From the NCBI GenBank assembly GCA_018969885.1, contig JAGWXN010000059.1, forward strand, positions 1 through 13,719: a stretch of 13,719 nt of DNA, in the 5' to 3' direction. Positions 7,556-13,719 of this stretch are shown one piece after another. The first letter of the stretch is position 1, and every line of letters starts with the position of its first letter. Origin of the DNA: Betaproteobacteria bacterium (GTDB lineage: Bacteria; Pseudomonadota; Gammaproteobacteria; Burkholderiales; Burkholderiaceae). Under the pieces are notes generated by a model. The model was not told where the DNA came from, did not search any database, and saw only the letters and a program-made list of their open reading frames with translations. A program made the translations under genes and the position numbers.

Positions 7556-7561
7556 ATCGGC
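7551..7561 (-). promoter_or_regulatory. Predicted -10 element of the motAB operon, possibly sigma-28 type
   Basis: On the minus strand this reads GCCGATATAAT. It contains both a perfect TATAAT (7556-7551) and GCCGATAT (7561-7554). The latter matches seven of eight bases of the flagellar sigma-28 -10 consensus GCCGATAA. Stator genes are usual sigma-28 targets. However, no TAAAGTTT-like or TTGACA-like -35 is visible at the expected distance, so the assignment is tentative. Confidence 0.45.
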
Positions 7562-8488
7562 ATGAATCTGATCTGGGACCCTGACTCGCCAAAAGTCTGG
7601 GACGCATTTCATCGCGAGCACCGCGGTGCGCTCCAACAGAGCTGGGGCTATGGCGCGGCGCTGGCTCGGCTGGGTGTGCGGGTACACCGGGCGCTGGTGG
7701 AGTTCGAGGGCCGCCCGGTGGGGCTCGCCCAGTTCATCTGCCGGCGAATCCCCGCCTATCTGTCGCTCTCATCCTGCACCCGTGGCCCGGTCTGGGCGCC
7801 AGCGCTCGATGCCGAGGCGCGACGCGCACTTTACCGGCGGCTGCGCGCCGAGCTGCCAGCGCCAAGGCTTCGCGTCACGCTGTTTTCGCCCGATCGGACC
7901 GCTGCCGAGCTTGTCCCCGTCGAAGTCGCGGGTTTGAGAAGGGTGATGACGGGCTACTCCACGGTCATGCTCGACCTCACCCAGCCGCCCGAGGCGCTGC
8001 GTGCGGCCTTCGACGGCAAATGGCGAAACCGGCTGGTGAAGGCCGAAACTGAAAAGAAGCTGCAGGTTCATGTCAATTCGAATGTCCCCAAATGCCGTGA
8101 ACTTCTCGATCGCGAGGGCAGGCAGCGCGAGTCACGTAATTTTCACGGGCTGCCCACCGACTTCGTGACCCACTGGATCGACGTGGCCGCATCGCCTGCT
8201 GCCGCGTTCGTGATCGCACGCGCCGATTTCGAGGGCAAAACCGTCGCGGCCATGCTGTTTCTGCTGCACGGAAGCGTCGCGACCTACCATATCGGCTGGG
8301 CTGACGACACCGGCCGCGATCTGAACGCGCACAATCTGCTGCTGTGGCGTGCATCCCTTCTTCTGCGTGAGCGCGGCGTCGCTGCCATTGATCTGGGGGG
8401 GGTCAACACGCATTCCCTCCCGGGCATTTCGCGATTCAAACTCGGAACCGGTGGTGCAGTCCGCACCCTGGCCGGCACCTACTGCTGA
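7562..8488 (+). CDS. FemAB-like / GNAT-fold N-acyltransferase
   Basis: The 308-residue protein looks like the FemAB/BioF2-like acetyltransferase group, which transfers acyl or aminoacyl groups in peptidoglycan or cell-surface modification. Two GNAT-like halves are suggested: residues about 1-125, and 130-308. Family-like features are GYSTVMLDLTQPPEALRAAF at 131-150 followed by KWRNRLVKAE, FVIARADFEGKTVAAMLF at 216-233, and the C-terminal LGGVN plus GISRFKLGTGG at 288-298. There is no signal peptide, so it is probably cytoplasmic. ATG 7562 is chosen because homology-like sequence starts there and the promoter core ends just before it; an upstream extension to 7481 would cross that promoter. 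An eight-G run lies at 8395-8402. It is followed 14 bases later by the adhesin-E-like gene, so a two-gene operon is likely. The substrate is unknown. Confidence 0.8.
   Translation: MNLIWDPDSPKVWDAFHREHRGALQQSWGYGAALARLGVRVHRALVEFEGRPVGLAQFICRRIPAYLSLSSCTRGPVWAPALDAEARRALYRRLRAELPAPRLRVTLFSPDRTAAELVPVEVAGLRRVMTGYSTVMLDLTQPPEALRAAFDGKWRNRLVKAETEKKLQVHVNSNVPKCRELLDREGRQRESRNFHGLPTDFVTHWIDVAASPAAAFVIARADFEGKTVAAMLFLLHGSVATYHIGWADDTGRDLNAHNLLLWRASLLLRERGVAAIDLGGVNTHSLPGISRFKLGTGGAVRTLAGTYC
8395..8402 (+). repeat. Eight-G homopolymer in the acyltransferase gene
   Basis: Eight consecutive G bases encode Leu-Gly-Gly-Val at 278-281, before the conserved C-terminal segment. A one-base slip would remove the last about 28 residues, including FKLGTGG, and probably inactivate the enzyme. 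Confidence 0.9.
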
Positions 8489-8502
8489 CGGGAGCGGCCG
8501 AC

Positions 8503-8952
8503 ATGGCGGCAGGATTGCGTAGTCGTTCGATGAACACCTGGGTGCTGATCGGGGCGCTGCTCGCGCTTTCTGGGGTCGCAAGCGATGCACGGGCCCAGGC
8601 CGTGGCGCCGCCCTGGGAAAAGCTGGGCGATACGCCCGCGCTCACGCTCTACATGGACCGGACGACCTTGCAGCGAGAAGGCGCCATCCGGCGAGTGCTC
8701 GAGATGCAGGATCTCAAGGTGCCCGACCCCGATGGTGTGATGTCGCGCCGCTACACCAATGAATACGATTGCGACAACCAGATGCACCGGATCGGTCGCA
8801 TGACCAGCTGGGCCGGGCCGCAGCTTACCGGCCGCAAGGTCTTCGATATTTCCGAGTGGGGTTACTGGCGAAAAATTCCGCCTAACGGGCTGTTTACGCT
8901 TGGTTTCAAGCTGCTTTGCCCGCCGCGGGCGGGCGAATCGCTGAGTCCTTGA
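8503..8952 (+). CDS. Small secreted protein resembling the surface-adhesin E family
   Basis: The 149-residue protein has an arginine-bearing N-terminus and a hydrophobic stretch (about 12-27), with a likely signal-peptidase site after ARA/AQA near residue 31-33. The mature part follows the surface-adhesin protein E (Adhesin_E) pattern: LTLYMDRTTLQREGAIRRVL, then RYTNEYDC, then a C-terminal W-rich segment. Two cysteines (C90 and C139) could form a disulfide in the periplasm. GGGAG lies eight bases before ATG 8503; ATG 8530 is an alternative start. It sits 14 bp after the acyltransferase gene. Its last 47 bases overlap the 3' end of the convergent gene. The family call is by pattern memory, and an adhesin function is not established. 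Confidence 0.7.
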   Translation: MAAGLRSRSMNTWVLIGALLALSGVASDARAQAVAPPWEKLGDTPALTLYMDRTTLQREGAIRRVLEMQDLKVPDPDGVMSRRYTNEYDCDNQMHRIGRMTSWAGPQLTGRKVFDISEWGYWRKIPPNGLFTLGFKLLCPPRAGESLSP

Positions 8953-9787
8953 ATGAGGGCGCCTTCACCCGCATCAGAAAGCGCTCCAGCTGGTCTTTGC
9001 TGATGCCGATGGGGGTTCGCAGCTGATAGAAGCGAACCTTCTCGGTACAGGGTGGCACTGGCAACGTGCCCTCATACACCTGATAGCTGAGGTTCTCCGG
9101 TAGCAGCTGGGTGGGATCGATGGAGATGTTGGAGATGGTGGCTTCGGCGGCGCCCTTGTTGGGCAGATTGTTCAGGATCTGCCAGATGGTGCGATGCTGA
9201 AACGCCGATTCCCGAATCGGCACGCTCACCACCACGGTTTGCCCCGAGGCAATGCGATGAACGAGATGGGCCACCAGCGAAACTGGTTTTCCATCGACCT
9301 GGCCGCCCTCGGGCCGGTAAAAATGGATACGGACCAGATCGAAGATCTCAGGGCCGATCTTGAGCGAGCTGCCCGCGGCGGCCGTGACGATGGCGGACTG
9401 GCCGTCGTTGGAAACCCGTAGGACACCGGGCTTGTAGCGCATTTCCAGGGGCTGCCGGCCGAACTGCGCCTGGTCCAGCGTGCGGTTGGGACCCGGCGCG
9501 GGGCAGGCCTGCGCGAGGCCGGCCGCCTTGGGCGGCTCAGCCGACGGCTGCTGCGCGGCGAGCAGCGCATTCTGGGCAGCGAGCTCGCGTAGTTTTTCTT
9601 CCAATGTCTCGATTTCACCCTTGAGCGAACGGATCTGGCTGCGCAGATCCTTGGCCTGCGCGCCCGAGCGCTCAAGCTGCTCGCGAAGGTCGGATGCCTG
9701 TTTCGCTTTGACGAAGGACACAGTGCCCAACACGGCGACCAGGATGACGGCCAGCAGAATGAGCGCCAGACGAAGAATGACTTTCAT
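8906..9787 (-). CDS. Membrane-anchored coiled-coil protein with a degenerate alpha-carbonic-anhydrase-like domain
   Basis: The protein is 293 residues from ATG 9787. It has an N-terminal membrane helix (about 4-24), a heptad-rich coiled coil (about 28-78), a Pro/Ala linker, and a C-terminal domain (about 100-275) in the alpha-carbonic-anhydrase pattern. The pattern includes RIHFYRPEGG, AHLVHR, LLPENLSYQVYEG and PPCTEKVRF. Relative to human CA II, ligand His94 is kept as H155 and His119 as H174. His96 is Y157, Glu117 is V172, and Thr199-Thr200 are P243-V244. It is therefore probably not a carbonic anhydrase, but a binding or structural domain exposed to the periplasm. ATG 9787 is preferred over the upstream ATG at 9847 because it places the membrane helix at the N-terminus, although the ribosome site is weak. 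The gene is convergent with the adhesin-E-like gene and divergent from the next gene. Confidence 0.8.
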   Translation of the reverse strand: MKVILRLALILLAVILVAVLGTVSFVKAKQASDLREQLERSGAQAKDLRSQIRSLKGEIETLEEKLRELAAQNALLAAQQPSAEPPKAAGLAQACPAPGPNRTLDQAQFGRQPLEMRYKPGVLRVSNDGQSAIVTAAAGSSLKIGPEIFDLVRIHFYRPEGGQVDGKPVSLVAHLVHRIASGQTVVVSVPIRESAFQHRTIWQILNNLPNKGAAEATISNISIDPTQLLPENLSYQVYEGTLPVPPCTEKVRFYQLRTPIGISKDQLERFLMRVKAPSFKDSAIRPPAAGKAA

Positions 9788-9944
9788 GATCGGATGTCCC
9801 GGGGAACCTGTTGCGACGCAAGGCAACCTCTGCCCTGAGGCAGACAAACGTACGAGTTACTGCTTTCGGTCGAGAAGCGGCGAGCGTTAAGGCCAATCCG
9901 CTGCTAGTATCATCGGCACCGGATTGCGTGGCTTGAGTGCCATT

Positions 9945-10439
9945 ATGAATAAATTGCTCGGCGGTATCGTGATCGGCGCGCTGCTCACAGCCAGTATCTA
10001 CGGCCTCGTGAACATGGTGTTCGATGAAAGCAGTGCCCCTGAAATCCCGCAGGACATCCTCGCCCAGCGGCGCACAGGCATGATCGATCTCATTTGCGAA
10101 CTACAGCTCGATCTCGACGGCCAGCTTGCGCTCGGCATCAACGCCAACGAGCCAGCGCGTATGTCACTCGCCCAGATCGACTTCGATCGCAAGTCGGGGT
10201 GGTACCAGGGGCGGCTGTCCATCTCCGAGGGACGGGCGGGCAATCTCACTGTGGTCGGCCCGCGCCTCATTGTGAGCCGCCCCGCCATGTTCCAGCGTTT
10301 CGGCGTCACCATCAGCAAGGAAGAATTCGTGATCGACCGCAGCAGCGGCTCGTTCACCCAGTCCATCAGCACGCAGGATGGCCGCAACATCACCCTGATT
10401 CGCGGCACCTGCGCACAGGTCATCAAACCGCCTTTCTGA
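9945..10439 (+). CDS. Membrane-anchored hypothetical protein with two cysteines
   Basis: I do not recognise this family. The 164 residues start with one hydrophobic helix (about 4-24, GGIVIGALLTASIYG), best read as an uncleaved anchor. A probably periplasmic domain follows. It looks beta-rich, with alternating hydrophobic strands such as GWYQGRLSIS, NLTVVGPRLIVS and NITLIRGTC. C51 and C156 bracket the domain and could pair. ATG 9945 is chosen over an in-frame TTG at 9924 because it puts the hydrophobic segment at the N-terminus. The ribosome site is weak (GAG near 9935). A TAGTAT hexamer at 9905-9910 could be its -10, without a clear -35. It is divergent from the carbonic-anhydrase-like gene, which also encodes an N-terminally anchored protein. 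Confidence 0.75.
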   Translation: MNKLLGGIVIGALLTASIYGLVNMVFDESSAPEIPQDILAQRRTGMIDLICELQLDLDGQLALGINANEPARMSLAQIDFDRKSGWYQGRLSISEGRAGNLTVVGPRLIVSRPAMFQRFGVTISKEEFVIDRSSGSFTQSISTQDGRNITLIRGTCAQVIKPPF

Positions 10440-10517
10440 AAGGCCCGCGGCTGGCCTTGTACCGGGCCGCCCGTCGGCGCTGATGCTGCGACGCAACACC
10501 GGGCATTGTCAGCCGGG

Positions 10518-10523
10518 TATACT
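10518..10523 (+). promoter_or_regulatory. Possible -10 element of the helicase gene
   Basis: TATACT lies 138 bases before the helicase ATG. No matching -35 stands 16-18 bases upstream (TTGTCA at 10506 is too close). If used, it would give a leader of about 130 bases that includes the C-rich stretch. Confidence 0.3.
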
Positions 10524-10551
10524 GCCTGCTGGCGTTCATCCAGTCCGATCG

Positions 10552-10600
10552 CCGTCTTCCTTTCCCCTCCTCCCCGACGATCCTCTCCGTCTTCCCGACT
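10552..10600 (+). promoter_or_regulatory. C-rich, G-poor leader segment before the helicase gene
   Basis: Of 49 bases, 26 are C, 15 T, 5 G and 3 A, so 41 are pyrimidines. This is strikingly biased against the GC-balanced surroundings. Such C-rich, G-poor, unstructured RNA is typical of Rho utilisation sites and of single-stranded RNA-binding sites. It ends about 60 bases before the helicase start, so it would lie in the 5' leader. Confidence 0.4.
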
Positions 10601-10661
10601 GGTGCCGCAGCCTTCAGGCTGGTCGGCAGGTCGACGCAGTGCATCGCCTTGACGGAACTCC

Positions 10662-12218
10662 ATGAGCTTTTCTTCTCTCGGCCTCGCCGAACCGCTGGTT
10701 CGCGCGGTCACCGAACTCGGTTATTCCCAGCCCACCCCCATCCAGACCCAGGCGATTCCCGCCGTGCTGGCGGGCGGTGATTTACTCGCCGCTGCCCAGA
10801 CGGGCACCGGAAAAACCGCCGGATTTGTGTTGCCCATCCTGCAGCGCCTGATGCAATCGGAGCCCGCCCAGGCTGCCGAATTGGCCCCGCCCGCCGGCGG
10901 TCACCCCGGCCGCTCTCATGCGGGCCAGGGGCGGCAAGCCCGAGGGCCCGGTATCCGGGCCCTGATCCTGACACCTACCCGCGAACTCGCCGCGCAGGTC
11001 GAGGAAAGTGTCCGCGACTATGGCCGGCACCTGCCGCTGCGCTCAATGGCCATGTTTGGTGGCGTCAACATCAACCCGCAGATCGATCAGCTGCGCCGCC
11101 GTGTTGACATTCTCGTCGCCACCCCCGGGCGGTTGCTTGACCATGTTTCGCAGCGCACGGTGGATTTGTCATCCGTCGAAATTCTGGTGCTTGATGAAGC
11201 CGACCGGATGCTCGACATGGGCTTCATTCACGATATCCGGCGGGTGTTGTCGCTGCTGCCGAAGAAGCGGCAAAACCTGCTGTTTTCCGCCACCTTTTCC
11301 GACGATATCCGGTCGCTCGCCAATGGCCTTCTCGATCGGCCCGCCAGTATCGAAGTCGCGCGTCGTAACGCGCCTGCCGAGGCGGTGGAGCAGACGGTTC
11401 TGCTCGTCAATCGCGACGCGAAAAAAGAACTCCTTGCGCACCTCATCCGAGAGCGGGCCTGGTTTCAGGTGCTGGTCTTCACGCGCACCAAGCATGGCGC
11501 CAATCGGCTGGCCGAATACCTTGAAAAGGTGGGCATTAGCGCGCTTGCCATTCACGGCAACAAGAGCCAGAGCGCGCGGACCCGTGCGCTCGCCGGTTTC
11601 AAGGACAACTCCCTCCAGGTGCTGGTGGCAACCGATATCGCGGCCCGAGGCATCGACATCGACGAACTGCCGCATGTGGTGAACTTCGAGCTTCCGAACG
11701 TCTCTGAAGATTATGTGCACCGGATCGGTCGCACAGGCCGCGCCGGCGCAGCCGGCGAGGCCGTGTCGCTTGTCTGTGTCGACGAATTCGAATTCCTGCG
11801 CGGTATCGAGAAGCTGATCGGACGGACGCTGCCCCGCGAAACCGTTGCGGGCTTCGAACCTGATCTCAGCGTGCGCCCCGAGCCCATTCCGATGGGGGGG
11901 GGCCGGGTGATGCGGCCGGCTCGCGGTGGGGCGCCCAAGGGTGGTCCCACCAAATTTGGCGGCGACAAGCCTGGCTCCCGCGGCGGCTTTCCTTCGGGAA
12001 AGGGCGGCTCGCGGCCGGGGGCCAATGGCGGCGGGCGCCCCGCTGCGCCGGCTCGCGCAGCCGCAGCCCCTCATCAGGGAGCACCGGCGCGCTCAAGCGC
12101 GCCGTATGCCGCGGCAGGGCCGGCTCGCGCCGGCTCGTCACGTCCCGGGGGCGCCGCGCCGGCAGGCCAGGGCTTTGGCCACACGCGCGCTCCGGGTAGA
12201 GGGATGAGGGGGCGGTAG
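10662..12218 (+). CDS. rhlE: RhlE-type DEAD-box ATP-dependent RNA helicase
   Basis: The 518-residue RNA helicase probably unwinds structured RNA in ribosome assembly or mRNA decay. All core motifs are visible: Q motif GYSQPTPIQ (20-28), Walker A AQTGTGKT (45-52), PTRELAAQ (105-112), TPGRLLD, DEAD (178-181), SAT (209-211), [20 protein letters not shown] (322-334) and [10 protein letters not shown] (353-362). Two additions stand out. A low-complexity insert (about 66-97) sits between Walker A and motif Ia. A Gly/Pro/Ala/Arg-rich tail of about 108 residues (411-518) is likely disordered and RNA-binding; it is encoded from a nine-G run onward. E. coli RhlE is about 454 residues. GACGGA lies shortly before ATG 10662. 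pdxH follows after 32 bases. The family call is firm; the rhlE subtype is probable. Confidence 0.95.
   Translation: MSFSSLGLAEPLVRAVTELGYSQPTPIQTQAIPAVLAGGDLLAAAQTGTGKTAGFVLPILQRLMQSEPAQAAELAPPAGGHPGRSHAGQGRQARGPGIRALILTPTRELAAQVEESVRDYGRHLPLRSMAMFGGVNINPQIDQLRRRVDILVATPGRLLDHVSQRTVDLSSVEILVLDEADRMLDMGFIHDIRRVLSLLPKKRQNLLFSATFSDDIRSLANGLLDRPASIEVARRNAPAEAVEQTVLLVNRDAKKELLAHLIRERAWFQVLVFTRTKHGANRLAEYLEKVGISALAIHGNKSQSARTRALAGFKDNSLQVLVATDIAARGIDIDELPHVVNFELPNVSEDYVHRIGRTGRAGAAGEAVSLVCVDEFEFLRGIEKLIGRTLPRETVAGFEPDLSVRPEPIPMGGGRVMRPARGGAPKGGPTKFGGDKPGSRGGFPSGKGGSRPGANGGGRPAAPARAAAAPHQGAPARSSAPYAAAGPARAGSSRPGGAAPAGQGFGHTRAPGRGMRGR
11894..11902 (+). repeat. Nine-G homopolymer in the helicase gene
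   Basis: Nine consecutive G bases encode the Met-Gly-Gly-Gly at 411-414, exactly where the helicase core ends and the low-complexity tail begins. Slippage here would leave the core intact and change or truncate the tail. Confidence 0.9.
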
Positions 12219-12250
12219 TATCGCAATTCGTACCGAACCGGGAGACTGCC

Positions 12251-12895
12251 TTGAGCGACCCGACGCTTTCTGACCTTCGTAAAGACTACGACCGCGGCGA
12301 GTTTGACGAGACCATGGCGGCCGAGGTGCCGCTTGATCAGTTTCGGCAATGGCTGAACGAGGCGATGGCCGCCAAGGTCCCTGAGCCCAATGCAATGACG
12401 CTTGCCACCGTCGGTGCCGACGGTCGGCCGTCTACTCGGGTGGTGCTCATCAAGGGGTTCGATTCGCGGGGCCTGGTCTGGTACACCAACTACCAGAGCC
12501 GAAAGGGCCGGCAGCTTGCAGGCAACCCCCATGCCGCGCTTCAGTTCCACTGGGTGGAGATGGAGCGCGTGGTGCGGATCGAGGGCCGGGTTGAATTCGG
12601 CGATGCCGCCGAAGCTGACGCTTACTATGCCTCGAGGCCGCTCGCCTCCCGGATCGGCGCCTGGGCGTCCGATCAGAGCGAGGTGCTGGCTTCACGCACC
12701 GATCTGGTCAAGCGTACGGCTGAAATGGGGCTTCGGCATGGGCTCAACCCGCCGCGGCCGCCACACTGGGGCGGGTATCGGCTGGTTCCCGATTACTTCG
12801 AGTTCTGGCAGGGGCGCCGCTCGCGGCTGCACGACCGCATTTGCTACCGTTTGCAGCCGGATGGGCGGTGGACCCGCCAGCGGCTGTCGCCCTGA
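12251..12895 (+). CDS. pdxH: Pyridoxamine 5'-phosphate oxidase PdxH
   Basis: PdxH is an FMN-dependent oxidase that converts pyridoxine or pyridoxamine 5'-phosphate to pyridoxal 5'-phosphate, the last step and salvage route of vitamin B6 synthesis in the cytoplasm. The 214 residues match the family length (218 in E. coli). FMN and substrate positions are intact by comparison with E. coli: K68 in VVLIKGF, R84-K85 in SRKG, Y125, R129 and S133 in the YYASRP/ASRIG region, and R192-H194 in RLHDR. The C-terminus [16 protein letters not shown] and RLSP is canonical. The start is TTG, supported by GGGAG six bases upstream and by the conserved LRKDY beginning at residue 9; no ATG fits the family N-terminus. 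It is probably co-transcribed with the helicase gene. Confidence 0.97.
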   Translation: MSDPTLSDLRKDYDRGEFDETMAAEVPLDQFRQWLNEAMAAKVPEPNAMTLATVGADGRPSTRVVLIKGFDSRGLVWYTNYQSRKGRQLAGNPHAALQFHWVEMERVVRIEGRVEFGDAAEADAYYASRPLASRIGAWASDQSEVLASRTDLVKRTAEMGLRHGLNPPRPPHWGGYRLVPDYFEFWQGRRSRLHDRICYRLQPDGRWTRQRLSP

Positions 12896-12917
12896 CGAGC
12901 GCTACCCCGCTTTTGCG

Positions 12918-13343
12918 TTACTTCACGAGCAGGGTCGGCACCGCTGACAGCTCGATCACGCGCGTGGCGACCGACCCCACCAACAGATCGGCGAGCGAAC
13001 TGCGACCCTTCGATCCCATCACGATCAGGTCGAATCGCCCGCGTGCGGCGGCATCGGCGATTTCTGCGGCGACATGTCCGCGTCGGATGATCATGTCATG
13101 GTCGATGCCAGCTTTATCGAGGGCTTTGCGCGCCGCGGCGAGGTCGGTTTCTGATTCGTCGCGCAGGTAATTGTCGATTGCGTCCTTGCCGACGAAGCGG
13201 CTGGCGTGGCGCAGTGCGATGTCATCGTGCACGCTGATCAGTGAGATGCGAGTGGTGCCGGTCAAAGCCCCCGCGAGCTTGATGGCGTGACGCACCGCAC
13301 GAAGCGAGGTTTTCGAGCCGTCACAGGCGACGAGGATTTTCAT
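12918..13343 (-). CDS. UspA-family universal stress protein (ATP-binding type)
   Basis: The 141-residue single-domain Usp begins MKILVACDGS, with D8 at the nucleotide-binding strand end. It carries the ATP signature G-2x-G-9x-G-S at G110, G113, G123 and S124 (GSKGRSSLADLLVGS). It is therefore the ATP-binding MJ0577-like type, not the non-binding UspA type. It probably forms a dimer and helps survival under starvation or respiratory stress; its partner is unknown. Its ATG overlaps the ubiX stop as ATGA, so it should be translationally coupled to ubiX. It is convergent with pdxH, with only 22 bases between the two stops and no clear terminator hairpin there. Confidence 0.95.
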   Translation of the reverse strand: MKILVACDGSKTSLRAVRHAIKLAGALTGTTRISLISVHDDIALRHASRFVGKDAIDNYLRDESETDLAAARKALDKAGIDHDMIIRRGHVAAEIADAAARGRFDLIVMGSKGRSSLADLLVGSVATRVIELSAVPTLLVK

Positions 13344-13719
13344 TCAGACTCTCCACTGGATGACGGGTGCAACCCGGTCCATTTGGGCGCGAACGGTTGA
13401 GCGACGCCGATCAGGTCGAGCATACGGGCGCAGCTGTGGTCAATCAGCGCTTCGATGCTGTCCGGGCGCAGGTAAAAGGCGGGTACGGGGGGGAAGATGA
13501 TGCCGCCCATTTCGGTGACCGAGGCCATGTTGCGCAGATGCGCGAGATTGAGTGGCGTTTCGCGTACGGCGAGCACCAGGCGGCGACGCTCCTTCAGCAT
13601 GACATCAGCCGCGCGGGTAATGAGGTTGTCCCCGTACCCCTGAGCGATGGCTGCCAGTGTTTTCATTGAGCACGGCGCGATCACCATGGCTTCGATCGGG
13701 TAGGACCCCGAGGCGATGC
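13340..13719 (-). CDS. ubiX: Flavin prenyltransferase UbiX (5' end beyond window)
   Basis: UbiX joins dimethylallyl phosphate to FMN to make prenylated FMN, the cofactor of UbiD-type decarboxylases used in ubiquinone synthesis and aromatic acid metabolism. The visible 125 residues are the C-terminal two thirds; about 65-75 residues with the N-terminal FMN site are missing. Conserved landmarks are ASGSYPIEAMVIAPCSMKTL at the right edge, DNLITRAADVMLKERR, and VRETPLNLAHLRNM with the catalytic Arg-Glu pair. PPVPAFYLRP holds the family's C-terminal tyrosine. The frame remains open to position 13719, so the internal ATG at 13687 is not the true start. The stop overlaps the usp ATG by four bases. 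Whether a ubiD partner lies upstream cannot be seen. Confidence 0.96.
   Translation of the reverse strand, partial: IASGSYPIEAMVIAPCSMKTLAAIAQGYGDNLITRAADVMLKERRRLVLAVRETPLNLAHLRNMASVTEMGGIIFPPVPAFYLRPDSIEALIDHSCARMLDLIGVAQPFAPKWTGLHPSSSGESE

Noticed and set aside
7481..7561. N-terminal extension of the acyltransferase to an ATG at 7481
   Set aside because: The extra 27 residues are not family-like and would run through the predicted divergent promoter and the palindrome.
6675..7565. 296-codon plus-strand frame across motA
   Set aside because: It is antisense to all conserved MotA motifs and rich in His, Asp and Arg, as expected from a reversed membrane protein gene.
9788..9847. Start of the carbonic-anhydrase-like gene at 9847
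   Set aside because: The 20 extra residues are hydrophilic, place the membrane helix inside the protein, and lie in the intergenic region before the divergent gene.
10442..10468. Inverted repeat GGCCCG ... CGGGCC after the 164-residue gene as a terminator
   Set aside because: Only six base pairs with a 15-base loop and no U-tract; too weak to call.
10506..10523. TTGTCA plus TATACT as a sigma-70 promoter pair
   Set aside because: The spacer is only six bases, far from the required 16-18; only the -10 is kept, with low confidence.
11169..12074. 301-codon minus-strand frame across the helicase gene
   Set aside because: The sense strand carries the complete DEAD-box motif set; the minus frame has no recognisable domain.

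Overview
The window is high-GC proteobacterial chromosome, most likely from a betaproteobacterium. The clearest evidence is PdxH, whose C-terminal half follows the Burkholderiales pattern ([24 protein letters not shown], ending RLSP). UbiX followed by a short UspA protein, and the repeat-rich secreted protein on the left, fit the same group. MotA and MotB look closer to the alphaproteobacterial style of stator, so the assignment is not firm. There are no tRNA or rRNA genes, no CRISPR array and no insertion sequence. Almost all of the window is coding.

Left block, minus strand (1-7442). A predicted small membrane-hairpin protein, motA and motB follow each other closely. They are followed 53 bp later by one very long open frame that runs off the left edge (at least 1779 residues). 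That giant protein is an exoprotein mosaic: a PPC-like beta domain, a serralysin-type M10 zinc metalloprotease with an intact HEIGHALGLKH site, RTX calcium-binding nonapeptides, two copies of an Ig-cyclophilin-Ig module, and a C-terminal EF-hand/dockerin-like calcium loop. The cyclophilin domains escape simple ORF listing because the frame has no stop inside the window.

Middle block (7562-10439). A FemAB/GNAT-type acyltransferase gene diverges from the motility operon. The two share an AT-rich promoter core so close to the acyltransferase ATG that its mRNA may be leaderless. A small secreted protein resembling the surface-adhesin E family follows. It is convergent with, and overlaps by 47 bp, a gene for a membrane-anchored coiled-coil protein whose C-terminal domain has the alpha-carbonic-anhydrase fold pattern but lacks key active-site residues. 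A divergent gene encodes an unrecognised membrane-anchored protein with two cysteines.

Right block (10440-13719). A RhlE-type DEAD-box RNA helicase has a C-rich, G-poor leader and a long Gly/Pro/Ala/Arg tail. It is followed by pdxH (pyridoxamine 5'-phosphate oxidase, TTG start). Convergent to these is ubiX (flavin prenyltransferase, cut by the right edge), coupled by an ATGA overlap to a UspA-family ATP-binding stress protein.

The main points of interest are the duplicated Ig-cyclophilin-Ig architecture inside a serralysin-type exoprotease placed behind motAB, the predicted inactive carbonic-anhydrase-like receptor or scaffold protein, the overlapping divergent promoter with a possible leaderless start, and two long G tracts (8 and 9) in coding sequence.
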